Assembly: GCA_948567375.1 (NCBI GenBank)
Contig: OX419757.1
Span: forward strand, 75,578,001 to 75,642,000
Length of the DNA: 64,000 nucleotides
Origin: Lunularia cruciata
Lineage: Eukaryota > Streptophyta > Marchantiopsida > Lunulariales > Lunulariaceae
Direction: 5' to 3'
The translations under genes and the position numbers were made by a program. The notes below the pieces were generated by a model, which did not search any database, was not told the DNA's origin, and was given only the letters and a program-made list of their open reading frames with translations. Shown one piece after another: positions 24,341 to 35,920 of the stretch (positions within the stretch are counted from its first letter, which is position 1; the number at the start of each line of letters is the position of its first letter).

Positions 24341-24559
24341 TGTTAAAAATCTATGATAAAACCTAGTCAATCTCAAAAAACTCTTGAGTTGAGTCTGATC
24401 TTTTGGAGCACCTCATTTTTTAATGAACTCTATTTTATCTATTTAAACTTGGATAAATTTTTCACTTGCTCTATGCCCCTAGTAATCTATTTTAGTATTG
24501 CCAAAATTTCACTTTGAGACTTTGGCATACAACTAGTTGTATTGTAGAATTTGAAGGAC

Positions 24560-25237
24560 TTCTTGTAAATGTTGCTTGTGCTCTTTCATTGTCTTACTAT
24601 AGACTAAGATATCATTTAGGAAAATGATAACAAACTTATCCAATTATGGACAGAATATATCATTTTTTGAACTCATGAAACTGGCTGGTGCATTGGTGAG
24701 ACCAAATGGCATCACTTTGTACTCAAAGTGACCATACCTTGTCCAAAGCTTTGTGTACATCTTCCTCCATGATTCTAATTTGGTTATAAGTACTCCATAG
24801 ATCAAGTTTGGTGAAATTTTTTTCCCTATTGAGTTGATCAAATAGGTCATCTATTTGAGGTAATTGGTATTTTTTCTTCATGATTTTTTTATTAGGCCTC
24901 GATAGTCAGTGCACATTTGCATCATACCATCCTTCTTTATAAACAAGACATGAGCCTCATATGGTGATACATTGGGTTGGATAAACCTTTTCTGCATCAT
25001 ATTCTTGATTTGAGCCTTGCATTCCTCCAATTCATGAGGTGATAGTCAATATGTGGCCTTACAAGGAGGTGTTTTCCCAAGAATTATCTTGATTTTATGA
25101 TTTACTCTCCTTTTTGGTGGTAATCGTAAGGGTAAATCATCAAGAAAGACACCTTCAAACTCATTGACCATATCTTTCAAATTCTCAAGAATTTTTCCAT
25201 TGAGTTGTGTACTATGGACTTCTCTTATTAGACCCAT
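24560..25237 (-). pseudogene. Element 1 reverse transcriptase
   Basis: Reading leftward: EFEGVFLDDLPLRLPPKRRV (N-terminal block), then [20 protein letters not shown] (24644-24850), the conserved palm motif, then [20 protein letters not shown], where the usual YxDD is changed to LND, so one catalytic Asp is lost. Frameshifts separate the pieces. This is the clearest sign of gypsy identity in the element. Confidence 0.9.
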
Positions 25238-27429
25238 AAAACATCTATTTTTCTATACAATAGCTATTGTCTCTATGACATAAAGAGGCAATTCTTGCCT
25301 TTGGGATCCTTTCTTATCTCCAATTATATTCCATTGGCTAGTTCTTTGTATTTTTCCTTCTCCAATCTACCCTAGGTTTGTAATGCTCCATCCATGGTAT
25401 GCCTAAGATCACATCATAATAAGCTAATCATATCAATTTCTCCTTGATACTTCCTTACAAAGAGTATTATTTTTTTAGGTTATGATTCAATCCTCTTTGT
25501 CTAACCATTAAATAACTCTACTTCTTCATTCTCATCCTTCTCTAGTTCCATCTCCAACCTTATCGCAACAAAGCAAGACAAGAAAATCTTTGTTACTCCA
25601 AGTTCTATCAATACTCTCACTTGATTACCTTCAAGCACTCCGTTTACAAAAATCAATTATGTGTTTATCTTCCTCCACCTTTATACACTTGTGTTCCTCC
25701 CAACCCATCCCATCCCATCCCTTTTCACTCCTCTCCATTGAGCAAGTAAGGCAATGAGGTACATTTATTGGCAGTCTTTGTTCTCCAATGTGATTTCAAC
25801 ATCCGCTTCTTTGATTTGTCTCTCTAAGTTGTTCAAAGGTTCCTTGTTTAGAGACCAAGGGCTACTACAAAGGTGTGCACAACAATTGATGGCTATGTGC
25901 TCAAATTGGCCTTAATTCTAACAAATAATTTTCTTTTCTCAAGCCGTTTCTCCTCATGGGACTCCATCTCTCCTTTCTTTAACCCATCTCCATTCTCCTT
26001 AGAGCGATCATGCTCCTTGGTTTTGGAAATAAATCTAGCCCAATTCTATAGTGCACCAAAGTGTAATGTTTCAACCTGATAGCATTGTGTCAAGACTACT
26101 CCTTCACCTCTTCCAAGCACTCTTGCTATTCTCTGAGCACACACAATGGCTTCAAAAATGGTGTGAGGATTTTTTACTACTACCTCTTGGAAAATTTAAT
26201 CTATTTGAAATTATCAAGAGTTTTTTGGGCTCATATTAGTTATCGCAACCTGTAGATCATGAAATGCTCAATTTATTCTTGTATGTTATTCTTTTGCTTC
26301 AACTCCATATCCAAGTCAGGTTCAAGTCATCTACACAAAATCCACATATTATAAATTCTTCAATAGCCCTTCTTGCATCATTGTTTAAGTGATGTCTTTT
26401 TCTTATGCTAACATTGATTATTCCAAAGCATCATATCATGTGAGGACTTTATTGGTCAAGTACCCACATGCAAATACACTTGTAGAATGATTGGTGATCT
26501 TTATTATAAATCATCAAAATTATTGGTTCATTCTTGAAATCTAAGTTTCCATTACTCCCATGGAACATTGTCTCTTGTAATGCTTGATATTGTCTTCTTC
26601 ATCCGTAGTAACGATGTGACTTCATTGTTGACTAGGGTCAATGTTATCATCATGAGTGATTGTAGTTTAGTTATTGTTATTTGGTTTTGGGGATGATTCT
26701 TGTTCTTGCATTACATGATTATTCTTGAAGGTACATACTTGACTTTATAATGTCTCCACTGTCATCTTGATCTCTTGGAACTTGTTCAACATCCCTTGCA
26801 CTCTTTGCATCAAATCCTACAACTATGGCTCTATGATTTGTACACATGATTTGTACATATGATCCAATTGATACTTCCTACTTCAATAGAGGATTAATAT
26901 GATCATTTGAGATGGGGCATGGATGATTGGGACAACCATTGAGACCTCAAAGGATGTCACTTATTGATAATATTATTCAACAAAATTGTGGACAAAAAAC
27001 TCTTTAAATATCACTTTGGTCTAACTGCACAACTGATTTCTACTTGAGTGTTGAAAGAGAGAGGATTTGGTATATTCAGATCTATTGCATAATAATAGAA
27101 TGTGAATCTTCAAATCCGATTCTCTATTATATGTCACAAAAGATAGAATCACAAGGTTTGGCAAATTCAAGTCCCCATGAACTCCGCTCCAAAATAATAA
27201 ACTAAATATACTCGCACTTGTTTGCACTAGATGTATATAATCTTGATGTGGAATGGATTCAAGAAAGAAAAATGAGGTTCATGAAATTGTCCTTCAAGAG
27301 CATCCATCTCATCCTTGCTCCCAAACATCTAATCTATAGATTGGATTACTTTTTCTCCTCTCAAAATTACTTAGTCTCAATAGCTTGTCTTCCTCCAAGA
27401 GAGGTGATCCACTTACTTGGATTAAAACA
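25238..27429 (-). pseudogene. Element 1 gag-protease region, heavily decayed
   Basis: By position this should encode gag and protease. A possible changed zinc knuckle (CYQ...LHFGAL) lies near 26060-26100 on the minus strand, and a hydrophilic segment follows to its left. No protease DSG motif could be placed with confidence. Stops are frequent. Confidence 0.5.
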
Positions 27430-27445
27430 CCTACTCTGATACTAT
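27430..27445 (-). other. Element 1 primer-binding site
   Basis: Minus strand directly inside the right LTR reads ATAGTATCAGAGTAGG, close to TGGTATCAGAGC, the complement of the initiator Met tRNA 3' end used by many plant gypsy elements. Confidence 0.8.
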
Positions 27446-28024
27446 TGTAATGTTATTATTGTAATTTTTGAGGATGGGAGAAACCCCAAGAGAAATAAAA
27501 GAAGAGAATCATAAGGTTTAATTCCTCAATTCTCTAATGCCAAAGTAGCATCTTGTCTTTATTATATAACAAAGAAGATCTACTCAAAGGGAGCTACTCC
27601 TTTAGATTAGATATATGGATTGGTGACATGTTAGCAAGCTATATTCTTAGATTAGTTGTATGGATTAGTGACATGTTGATCTTTGCACTGTTTGGTTGGT
27701 CAAAAAAGTTTGACCAAAGGGAATCTTTAGCAAATCTTCTTGTAGGAAGCTCAAAATAACATGGATGAGGTACCATTAGAAAGATCTTGATAAGACAGAA
27801 AAGGAGGGAATTTTTTATTTTTGAGGCCTAAGTCTTTTGTTTAGGCCTCTAAAATTGACTTTAAAGATTTTGGGATGTTTTTAGCCTTTGCTCTATTAGC
27901 TCTGGAGGTCCTCTTTTGATGACATCTCTATTTGATCTACTTAGATCATCATGTATAACATCCCTAAAGGTATTACCAAGCCAATTTTTACCTCTAGATA
28001 ATTTCTCTAGCTAATGGTATTACA
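27446..28024 (-). repeat. Element 1, 5' LTR
   Basis: Homologous to 21824-22340. Contains the 9-bp stem GAGGCCTAA (27823-27831) paired with 27841-27849. An extra TGTAAT at 27460 shows a small duplication at the end near the primer site. Confidence 0.9.
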
Positions 28025-29910
28025 CTTGAGCTTGGCCGCTTCCTATATCAAGTCATTGCTTTGTTTCCCCATCTCCAAATGTTGGGCATGAACTTCTTTT
28101 AGTTCCTTCCTTGCCTCCATCTTCTCTTTGTTTACTCCTTGTGCTACTTGATGAAGATGCTAGATGAGGCTTACATAATTTGTGATTCCACTTGTGAGAC
28201 TCCATGTAGGTGAGGGGGAGTTGTTCCATTAATTCCAAGGTTGAGCAACCTTGTACACCACTAGTTGTGAAATTGGCACTACCATAACCAATCTAGTCTG
28301 CTTCTTGCTTGAGCTCTCCCCTCTTCCCATTTTGAACAAATTCAAAGGTCTATTCTCCTCTCTCTTGATCTCCATGAAGATAGTTGGCTTCTGCTACTTA
28401 GATACTAGTTCTATTGGGCTAGTACATCAGTCTTGGACCTTTTGTCCTATCCAAGTCCATCTTTGGCCTATGGACCTTTCTTGTTCTACCAAGAACCCAC
28501 ATCTTCCACCTTGAGCACCTCTGCAACACAAAGGACTCCTTCCTCTCTCAACTCCACTTCTCCTACAAGTGGGAACAAAGGAAGTTTTGTCATCCCCAAA
28601 GCCTCTACCATACTTTTCTTTGGGCTAGAAGGCCTGTCTTCTTGATCAAAGTGTCCAAGGGTTGAGGTTTGTTCTTCTTCCAGTAAGTTGTTCATTTGAG
28701 AGGGGTTTTTTTTGGGGTGGATTGTACTTTTCCATCTTCTTGATCTTTGGCCATCTCCATGTCCAATGAGATTATGTTTCTTGTTAAGGATTGTTTGCTG
28801 GTTGTTGGAGTAGGATCTGGTTGTGGCCTAGTGCCACCTTCTTCTTGGACTTCTTCTTCTTTGTCCTCTTCTTCTTCCTCCATGAGGATCCTCCTCATCC
28901 TCTTTGTGGCCTTTGCCTTTGGCCTTGAAGAGTCATGGGTCATTTCCAAACTATTGGCTCCACAACAATCTCCTCTTGCCTTTGCTTCTCAAAGCTTAAG
29001 GTGTTATATAGGCTTCTTTTACCTTTATATACTTCCTTATGTAGTCAAACTCCACATCCGCCTCCAAGTAGTTTTGTACCATGGAGAAGAAGTGGTTCAA
29101 GTACTTCTTCTCTTTTGGGATCAGCAAATCCATCCCCAAGTAGAAATGGACAACAAAGGAGGATACCAAAGTTACTTCTCCTTCTATGTTCATAATTCCT
29201 ACAAGTTTTCTTGTCCTTATCCAAAAAGTGGATGAGGACAAGAGAACTTGTAGGAAATATGAAAATAGAAGGATATTTTTCTGCCCATTCACTAGCTTTC
29301 CTTGGTATAAGTACTCAAAGAAAATTGTCTGGTTGTTATTCAAATAAGATCTTTTTTTGGATTTGAACAATTTTATGACCAACTTGACTAGGATCCTTCT
29401 CATAGGATCTTAATACCAAGAGCAGATGAACCATTTTAGGCCTTTCTATCTCTAGAAGTGGCCTTGAACTTGGCCTCAATGGCCAAGTCTGGTCAAGACT
29501 ATACACTATTTAGGCTCCAACACTCTATGCTAATGCTCCTTGGTCCAACCAAAGAGGTTCTCTCTCAAATTCTCTATCCTTTGATCCCAATTGACTAATT
29601 TCATGCAACATTGCATGATTGCTCAATTCGCAATTCAACATCAAGAATTTGAGCTTCTTGCTACAAACTAGTTCTTATCTACAATATAGGCCTCACTTGA
29701 CTGCTCTTTGGGATTTGATGATGAATTCTGGTGCCATTTTCATCCTCCTTGGTGCATTTGAGATAGCTACTTTCTTTCCTTCTATCCTCTCATCATTTCA
29801 CACCTCATTTCCTTATTCTCCTTGCATAGACACACTCTCTCAAAGTTCAAAGGCCTAAGTAAAACTTCTCATTGAGGGTGAAGGAAGTGCAGCCTATCTC
29901 ACTTAGATGG
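28025..29910 (-). pseudogene. Unrecognised coding-like tract, right part of the sequence cut by element 1
   Basis: Minus-strand frames at 28996-29403 (GIMNIEGEVTLVSSFVVHFY, LGMDLLIPKEKKYLNHFF), 28692-28949 (acidic EEEEEDKEEEVQEEGG) and 28486-28695 (PSSPKKSMVEALGMTKLPLF) look coding and lie in a row, separated by stops and frame changes. The end nearest element 1 is coiled coil (KMEARKELKEVHAQHLEMGK) and joins in sense with the piece left of element 1. I do not know the family; a long, low-complexity, coiled-coil protein of host or transposon origin is possible. Confidence 0.4.
29179..29273. repeat. 45-bp-arm hairpin
   Basis: Arms 29179-29223 and 29229-29273 are complementary at 41 of 45 positions with a 5-nt loop AAAAG. 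Two of the four differences are T/G pairs, which would still pair in RNA. It lies inside the coding-like frame at 28996-29403. Confidence 0.93.
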
Positions 29911-30097
29911 ATTCTTCAAAAAGTGAAACAGTTCCGTACCCTAGGTGGATATTTAAGGTGTCAGCCCAACCATTACAAAATTTTGGTACATGTGCACTTT
30001 GGTGAGCTATTGCTACTTGCACATATGAGTGATTAGTACAATCAAACAAACATTAATTGTGGTTCTTGATCTATCAATAGCATATTTATTCATGAAA

Positions 30098-30130
30098 CTT
30101 CAGCCAAAAAAACTTTTTTTTTGGCTGAAG
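30098..30130. repeat. Perfect 15-bp inverted repeat
   Basis: CTTCAGCCAAAAAAA (30098-30112) and its exact complement (30116-30130), loop CTT. Confidence 0.95.
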
Positions 30131-30299
30131 GTCCTCCCAAGACAAAGGTCTATCTTCATGGCAAAGGGTTTCCTTGCCAAAGGTTCCTTCTTTGAGAGCC
30201 ATGCTTTATGCTCTTGGTCAAGATCCTTTACCTCTAGTTCTTCCAAAGCATATCCCTTTAGAATCATCTTCCCCATGAAGTTGTAGTTCTCCTTGAGGT

Positions 30300-30939
30300 G
30301 GAAGGTAATCTACTATCTGCCTCCCATCTTGGTAAATTAATGACTATTTCTACAACCTTCATGTTTAAGTCCTAAAAAAATGGTTATACTATGGAAAGAG
30401 GTGAGGCACCATAAGAACCAAGAAAAATTCATGGAAAAATTTCTAAAAGAACTAAATTTTGTTTTAAAAAGCATATGTATGCTTAAATGTATGTATTTAA
30501 ATTCTAAATTCTAAAGAAATGAAGCATTTATTATTACAAATTATGGCATTGAAGAAGCAGATTTAGGTAGCCTCACTAGGGAGCCAAAGAAGGTTCTAGA
30601 AATCTATGTAAGTACTTAATTGAATCAAGTTATATATTCCATAATATCTAGTCATTTAGAAGATATACTTGTAGAACCACACCAATATATGCAAATGCTT
30701 AAATTTAGGTACAAGTCCTTGCAAATGTAGTTCTATTTGATCTTAAAGTTGTATCAAACTCTTCAAGTTTTATAAAATCTTTGGATTCTTCATTATCTAC
30801 ACAAACTTATTAAATATGTTTGAACTACAAGTGAGCAAGAGCAAAAGTAATCAACAAAGAATGAACTTGCCAAATAATGAGCTTTAACACATACCTTTGT
30901 AATCTTCAAATATTGAAGCAAGGGATTTAGAATCTTCCA
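30300..30939. other. AT-rich DNA, nothing recognised
   Basis: No open frame of note and no repeat that I can define. Confidence 0.4.
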
Positions 30940-31570
30940 AATGTCAAAAGATCTCCAAGATTCTAGGAAAACATTATTGAATGAGATCTCTTACAAATTT
31001 ATATGGATACAAAGGAGATGCTAAACTTATTTAGTAATAGGAAGGCAATCATGATGAAGTTCAAGAATAAGTTATAGTTCCTTCTTAGTGCTCAATAATT
31101 TGTTTTCAATAATGAGGATGATCAAAGGATTTATGAATATAAGGCTAAATTGGAGAAAATGTATAAGGAGAAACACAAATTTCACTCTCTCTTGCAGAAT
31201 GGAATGATTTTCTTAAATAAACATAAACTTGAGCTGCTAAAGAGAGGGAAGAGGGACTAATAAAGGAATTGGTCAAAGAGGGGAATAAATTAAATTTGGG
31301 GCTTGATACCCTCTAGAAACAACTTAAGAAAAGCAATGCAAATAGATGAGAGGAGTTTGTCCTCAATAGAGTTACTAGATCTTATCTACAAGAGAGCACA
31401 AAAGGCTTGAGCTCCATTCAAGAGGAGCTTTAATAGTATGCAAAAGAAGCAACATGTCAACGTACTCACCTCTTTTAGATGCTTTGATCCTACATTTGGT
31501 CATATTTTGTATGAGAGGTGTGAGTGTCATATCTTTTTGCCATGTTTGTTAAGAACAAAGTATCATTAAC
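30940..31570 (+). pseudogene. Unrecognised coiled-coil coding remnant
   Basis: Plus strand, broken by stops, reads NNEDDQRIYEYKAKLEKMYK, LLQNGMIFLNKHKLELLKRG, then EEFVLNRVTRSYLQESTKGL SSIQEELK, and a segment ending in a Cys/His-containing stretch near 31490-31550. It is highly charged and helix-like. It may be related in style to the minus-strand tract at 28-29.9 kb, but I cannot show homology by eye. Confidence 0.35.
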
Positions 31571-33154
31571 ATAGTAATGTTGAAGAGAAGACCAAATGTA
31601 TGTATAACCTACCAAAGCTAATGAAACACTATAGCATCCATAGCAAGGAAGAAGAATAATAACAAGATACTCAACAAGAATACTAAAAAGTGAATTTTTA
31701 TTCCAAGCTTCCTAATCTTGAAGGTTTTTGTTGGAAATTTTTGAGTTACAATTGTGTTGGAAATTATGTTCCAACAATTTATATGATTTTGAATGAATTT
31801 CCAATAGAGAAATTCAGTTTCCCATAGAGAAAAATGAGTTTCTTTATGATTCTTAGGAAGAAGCAATTGAAGAAGAGAACAACATGGTGATTAGAAGAGA
31901 AACAAGAGTGAATGAAGAATTGCCTATAGGAGGAAGAAGAGAAGGCAAAACAGGATCTAAGGTGAAAGAAGAGTAAAATTTCAAACAGCAAATGACTTTT
32001 GGTAAAAAAAAAGGATAAAGATGATGTCAATGACATGTATGTTATTGCAATGAGATGAGCTATAGAATACAAAGCATAAAAGAAGAAGCAAGAGAGAAGA
32101 AAGAGCATAAAGATCACAATGAACTCAATTTATGAGGATCCAAAGTTAATGCTTTTCAAGATGCAGATAAAAAAGTATAAGCTCAAAATACATATGGAAA
32201 TCCCATCCATACCTCAGCTCATTAATTTACCTTGTATATTATGAGGATGGAGTATTTTAGTTTTTAGAGTGATGTTCCAAACATTTTGATATTTTTGTAT
32301 GGACTTTGTGCAAAGATAATTAAGTCCATAACATTCTCTAGTATACACAAGAAAGGAAAAAATGCTATTCACCTTTAGTATCAAGAAAAAGGAAATGCTT
32401 TTTCTAAGAACTCAATTCTCATTGACATTGAAAACTTGAATTCCATTCAAGTTGAGATTTTGGTATTAGTTGGTGTTTCTAACTAGTAAATTGTTGTTGA
32501 TGCTAAAACTTATCTTCCATGCCAATGTCATAAGAAAAATAATGTTTTTTCATCATTTTTTTGCACTTAGCTCATGTATTGCACCAAATACATTATGTAA
32601 AGTTTTGGACTTTATGAGAGGTACATCAAGGTGGCTATCTATAGCAAAAAGAAATATTTACAAATATGACATGCAATAGTTGAGGTCATGTTGCTAATAA
32701 TTACTTTATCCAAAAAAACTTTTTGAAACATCCATACCAAGATCTACATCCACCATCATTTAACCATTACAATATGTTATAAAAAATTGGGATAGTTCAA
32801 AATGAGGTACAAGATAAGATACAATAGAACCTTGAACAAAAATCTAAGAATCAACAAAGATGAGTCATGGGAGAAGGTATGAGTCCAATATATTCAACAG
32901 CCCAAGCTTGTAGAGACTGAAAAACTACAAGACAAGGATAAGAAAAAGGAATAGCAAAAGATGATACATGATCCTCTACCGTCCAAAAATCATCAATGAG
33001 CAATTCTTTGGACTTAATGGAACTTCATTAAGTTTGTCCTAATGAATAATTAGATGTTAATAATATTTATGATTTTTATTTATGATTATGAGATATTCTT
33101 ATGGTTTAAATTTTTATATAATTAAAATATATAATCTAATTTTATTTACAAAAA
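31571..33154. other. AT-rich DNA, nothing recognised
   Basis: Frames such as 31618-31866 and 31779-32117 on the minus strand are poly-Phe/Leu shadows of AAG/GAA-rich DNA. No gene supported. Confidence 0.45.
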
Positions 33155-35920
33155 CTAGTGCTTTGAAACTAAGTTTCCTACCAATTTATATATAAAGTTT
33201 TTCAGAAATAGATTTTTCCAAACATCAAATAAATGCCTTGAAAATTGAGTCATATGTAGAGTAGCTGATTTCATGTACAAAGTTTGCTTCCAACCCAAGT
33301 TATCACCAAGTTTATGTAGAGAAGTTTGCTTTTTGAGAAATACCACTTAAAATTGAGTTTCTTGTGAAAAACTAGATTTATGTGCAAAGCTAAAGTATCT
33401 TGAAAACTCAAAACTACCTTAAAAACTGAGTTTTATGTACAAGAATTCAATTCTGTGCAAAAATTGCTTCAAACCTGAGTTTGAGCACAATTTATGTGTC
33501 AATTTTGTTTTTTGTAACAACATGGTATTGTCCCAATTTCTAATATTGTGGTAAGAACTGGTCAGTCCCACAAGGATACCTGTTGAATATATTAAAAATA
33601 GGGAAAATGATGACAATGATGACAATCTATTGTTTTCTATTTAACCTTTTGTGCAGAATCATCCCCAAAAGAGTGTAATGTCACCACTCTTGTCACACTA
33701 CAAAAAGATAAACAACCCAAAACTCACATTCACTATATATTTAATCCAAAGAATTTTTGAAGGTGATGGTTCATTTGCTTCAACTCTGAATTTCTTAATC
33801 TTCTTCATTGTCCAACCAAATTCCTGACCACTAGCCCCAAGACACTCATAAGTACTACAATTTGTAGTCATGTTGCAAAATTCATGTCATTTGAGATTGG
33901 CAATATTGAGATATCTTATGGATAGGTGTCCTTGAACTTGCAAACTAAGAGGGACTAAGATCTTTCAAGGGTCAAGTCACTTTGACAAATACAAATGTGA
34001 CACTGCATTCCATCCTTCCTAGAAGGCACAACGTCACGGAGGTCTTGAATGTCTATGCAACAAAATATTACAAGGTAGTGGGTACTTTAGAATACTCTAG
34101 GTGTTTGGCAGCCTATATGCTATTGTCAATATTGAGATATCTTATGGGTAGTGTCCTATAATGTGCAAACTAAGAGGGCTAAGATCTTCCAAGGGTCCAA
34201 TTACTCAAACAACTCTGACTGTGACATTGCATTCCACCTTCTTAGAAAGCACAACATCATGAGGGTCTTGAATACCTACGCAATAGAATATTACAAGGTA
34301 GTGGTATTTTATGATACTCCAAGTGTTTTGCAGCCTATCTCTATACTGTTCTTGACCTTTGTGAAAGTTGCAAACTTTAGTTCTACATAAATGATTCCTC
34401 TCACTCAAGTGTTTTTGCTTATACATCAAGATTTCTCACTCCTCAATTAAGCATGTAATCAGACTAATACATATACAGACTAATACATATACATTGACTC
34501 AAGTCTTGATGGTATAAACTTCATTTATTTCACAACAAAAATGCATCAAAATGGACATAGTGACATTGGGCTTAAGTCTTGTATATATTTCCTACTTAGT
34601 CATAAAGAAACCAATGAGTTGAAAAACTCTTAATTATATCTAAGGCACTCAGTGATAATTACATCTTCTCTACCTAACCTTCTGCCTTGTTGCCTTTTGA
34701 AATTACTAAACTAAATCAAATAAATCAAAATATTGCTTAAGGGACATCAAGGTGGATTACTATACTTACTCCATTATTGATCTTTTACACAATCTATAAA
34801 TGCCTTGGAAATTGAGTTTTCCATAAAGAATTTTATTGTCTGTGAAAGTATTACCTGAAAACTCAAGTTAAAGTTTGCTCAAAATCAGAGTTGTCCAACA
34901 TGTTAATATCTCAGAAATTGAGGTCCACCAAGTTGCAAAAAATTAGAGTTGGAAACAGATATTTGGGTAAAGGTTACTTGGAAATTAAATTTCAAATAGT
35001 AAACTCAATATATGTAGTGAAGTTTATTGCATATACAAAGCTTGCTTGCGAATTGCAGTTGTTTACACCATAGAACTTAGTTCAGAATAGAGTTTCCTAT
35101 AGAGAAATTAAGTTTACATGAACTTCTAAACCATCCTAAGAATAAATAAGTGCCTTGGAAGAAAAGATTACCAAAAATTATTAAAATACCTTGGTTATTA
35201 AGTTTCCAACAAGTATACATGTATAGATTTATCTAAAATACAATTTCCACACAGGTTTGCGGGTGAATCTTAGAATATTTGGAAATAAGTTTCCAAGTAG
35301 AACCTCATTTCTTGATATGGACTTTTATTTCATTTGCAAAGCTACTTTGGAAACTATGATTCTTATAACTTAAAACTCAATTTCAAGTTTATGGGCAAAG
35401 CTCAATTTGAATTGAGTTTACAACATCTAAGACATAGGATAATAATAGAAGAAAATCGTTGTTATTAAAGAAGTTTCAATGTAAGAGGGCTTTAGAAACC
35501 CAATTTTATGTCTATAATGTTTTTTCTTATTAAGAACTAGGCTCCAATAGGTTGAATTGTCTTTGAAATCCAAGTTCTCCTAAAATGTCAAGTTATATCT
35601 GGAGTTGATTTGGTAACTACGTTCAATCATTTGAGCAAGAGGAAGGTATGAAAATACATTTTCCTTTATATATTCAGTAGGGATGTGCTGTGGAAATCAA
35701 GTCTGTCATACAAAAGTTCTTTTTATGTGCAAAGCTCTACAAGGAACTGCATTTCTAACATAGGACAAGAAGAAGATATATGGCTTATAAGTGAGTCACT
35801 TGTAAATATGTGGCATAGAAGTACTTTGCACATTTAGTGTACTATATAAAACTCAATTTTATATGCAAATCTTAAAAGTTAAACCAAGGTCATCACATAT
35901 CATAAATTCAATTACAAAAC
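33155..35920. repeat. Diffuse array of a short diverged motif
   Basis: Variants of CTTGGAAATTGAGTTTTC, TTTATGTGCAAAGCT and AGAGAAATTAAGTTT recur dozens of times, for example at about 33234, 33345, 33380, 33420, 34800, 34905, 34975, 35100, 35275, 35345 and 35700. Spacing is irregular (about 30-90 bp). It looks like an old, diverged satellite or reiterated low-complexity sequence interrupted by the duplication at 33901-34347. Confidence 0.55.
33901..34347. repeat. Tandem duplication, about 226-bp unit
   Basis: Copy 1 (33901-34126) and copy 2 (34127-34347) share CAATATTGAGATATCTTATG, TGCAAACTAAGAGGG, CACAAC(G/A)TCA and ATATTACAAGGTAGTGG. Substitutions and small gaps separate them. A short tandem (CAGACTAATACATATA twice) follows near 34459-34492. 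Confidence 0.88.

Larger units (their letters stand above)
21824..28024 (-). mobile_element. Element 1: Ty3/gypsy chromovirus, decayed but with both LTRs
   Basis: A structurally complete LTR retrotransposon on the minus strand, about 6.2 kb. LTRs at 21824-22340 and 27446-28024 both begin TGTAAT and end TATTACA on the plus strand. Next to the right LTR, the minus strand reads TAGTATCAGAG, a slightly changed TGGTATCAGAG primer-binding site for initiator Met tRNA. The 5-bp flanks CTTCA and CTTGA match at four of five bases. Within it, in coding order, are faint gag, protease remnant, reverse transcriptase, RNase H, integrase core and chromodomain, all with stops and frameshifts. LTR divergence (517 versus 579 bp with many substitutions and gaps) shows an old insertion. 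It is not capable of moving by itself. Confidence 0.93.
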
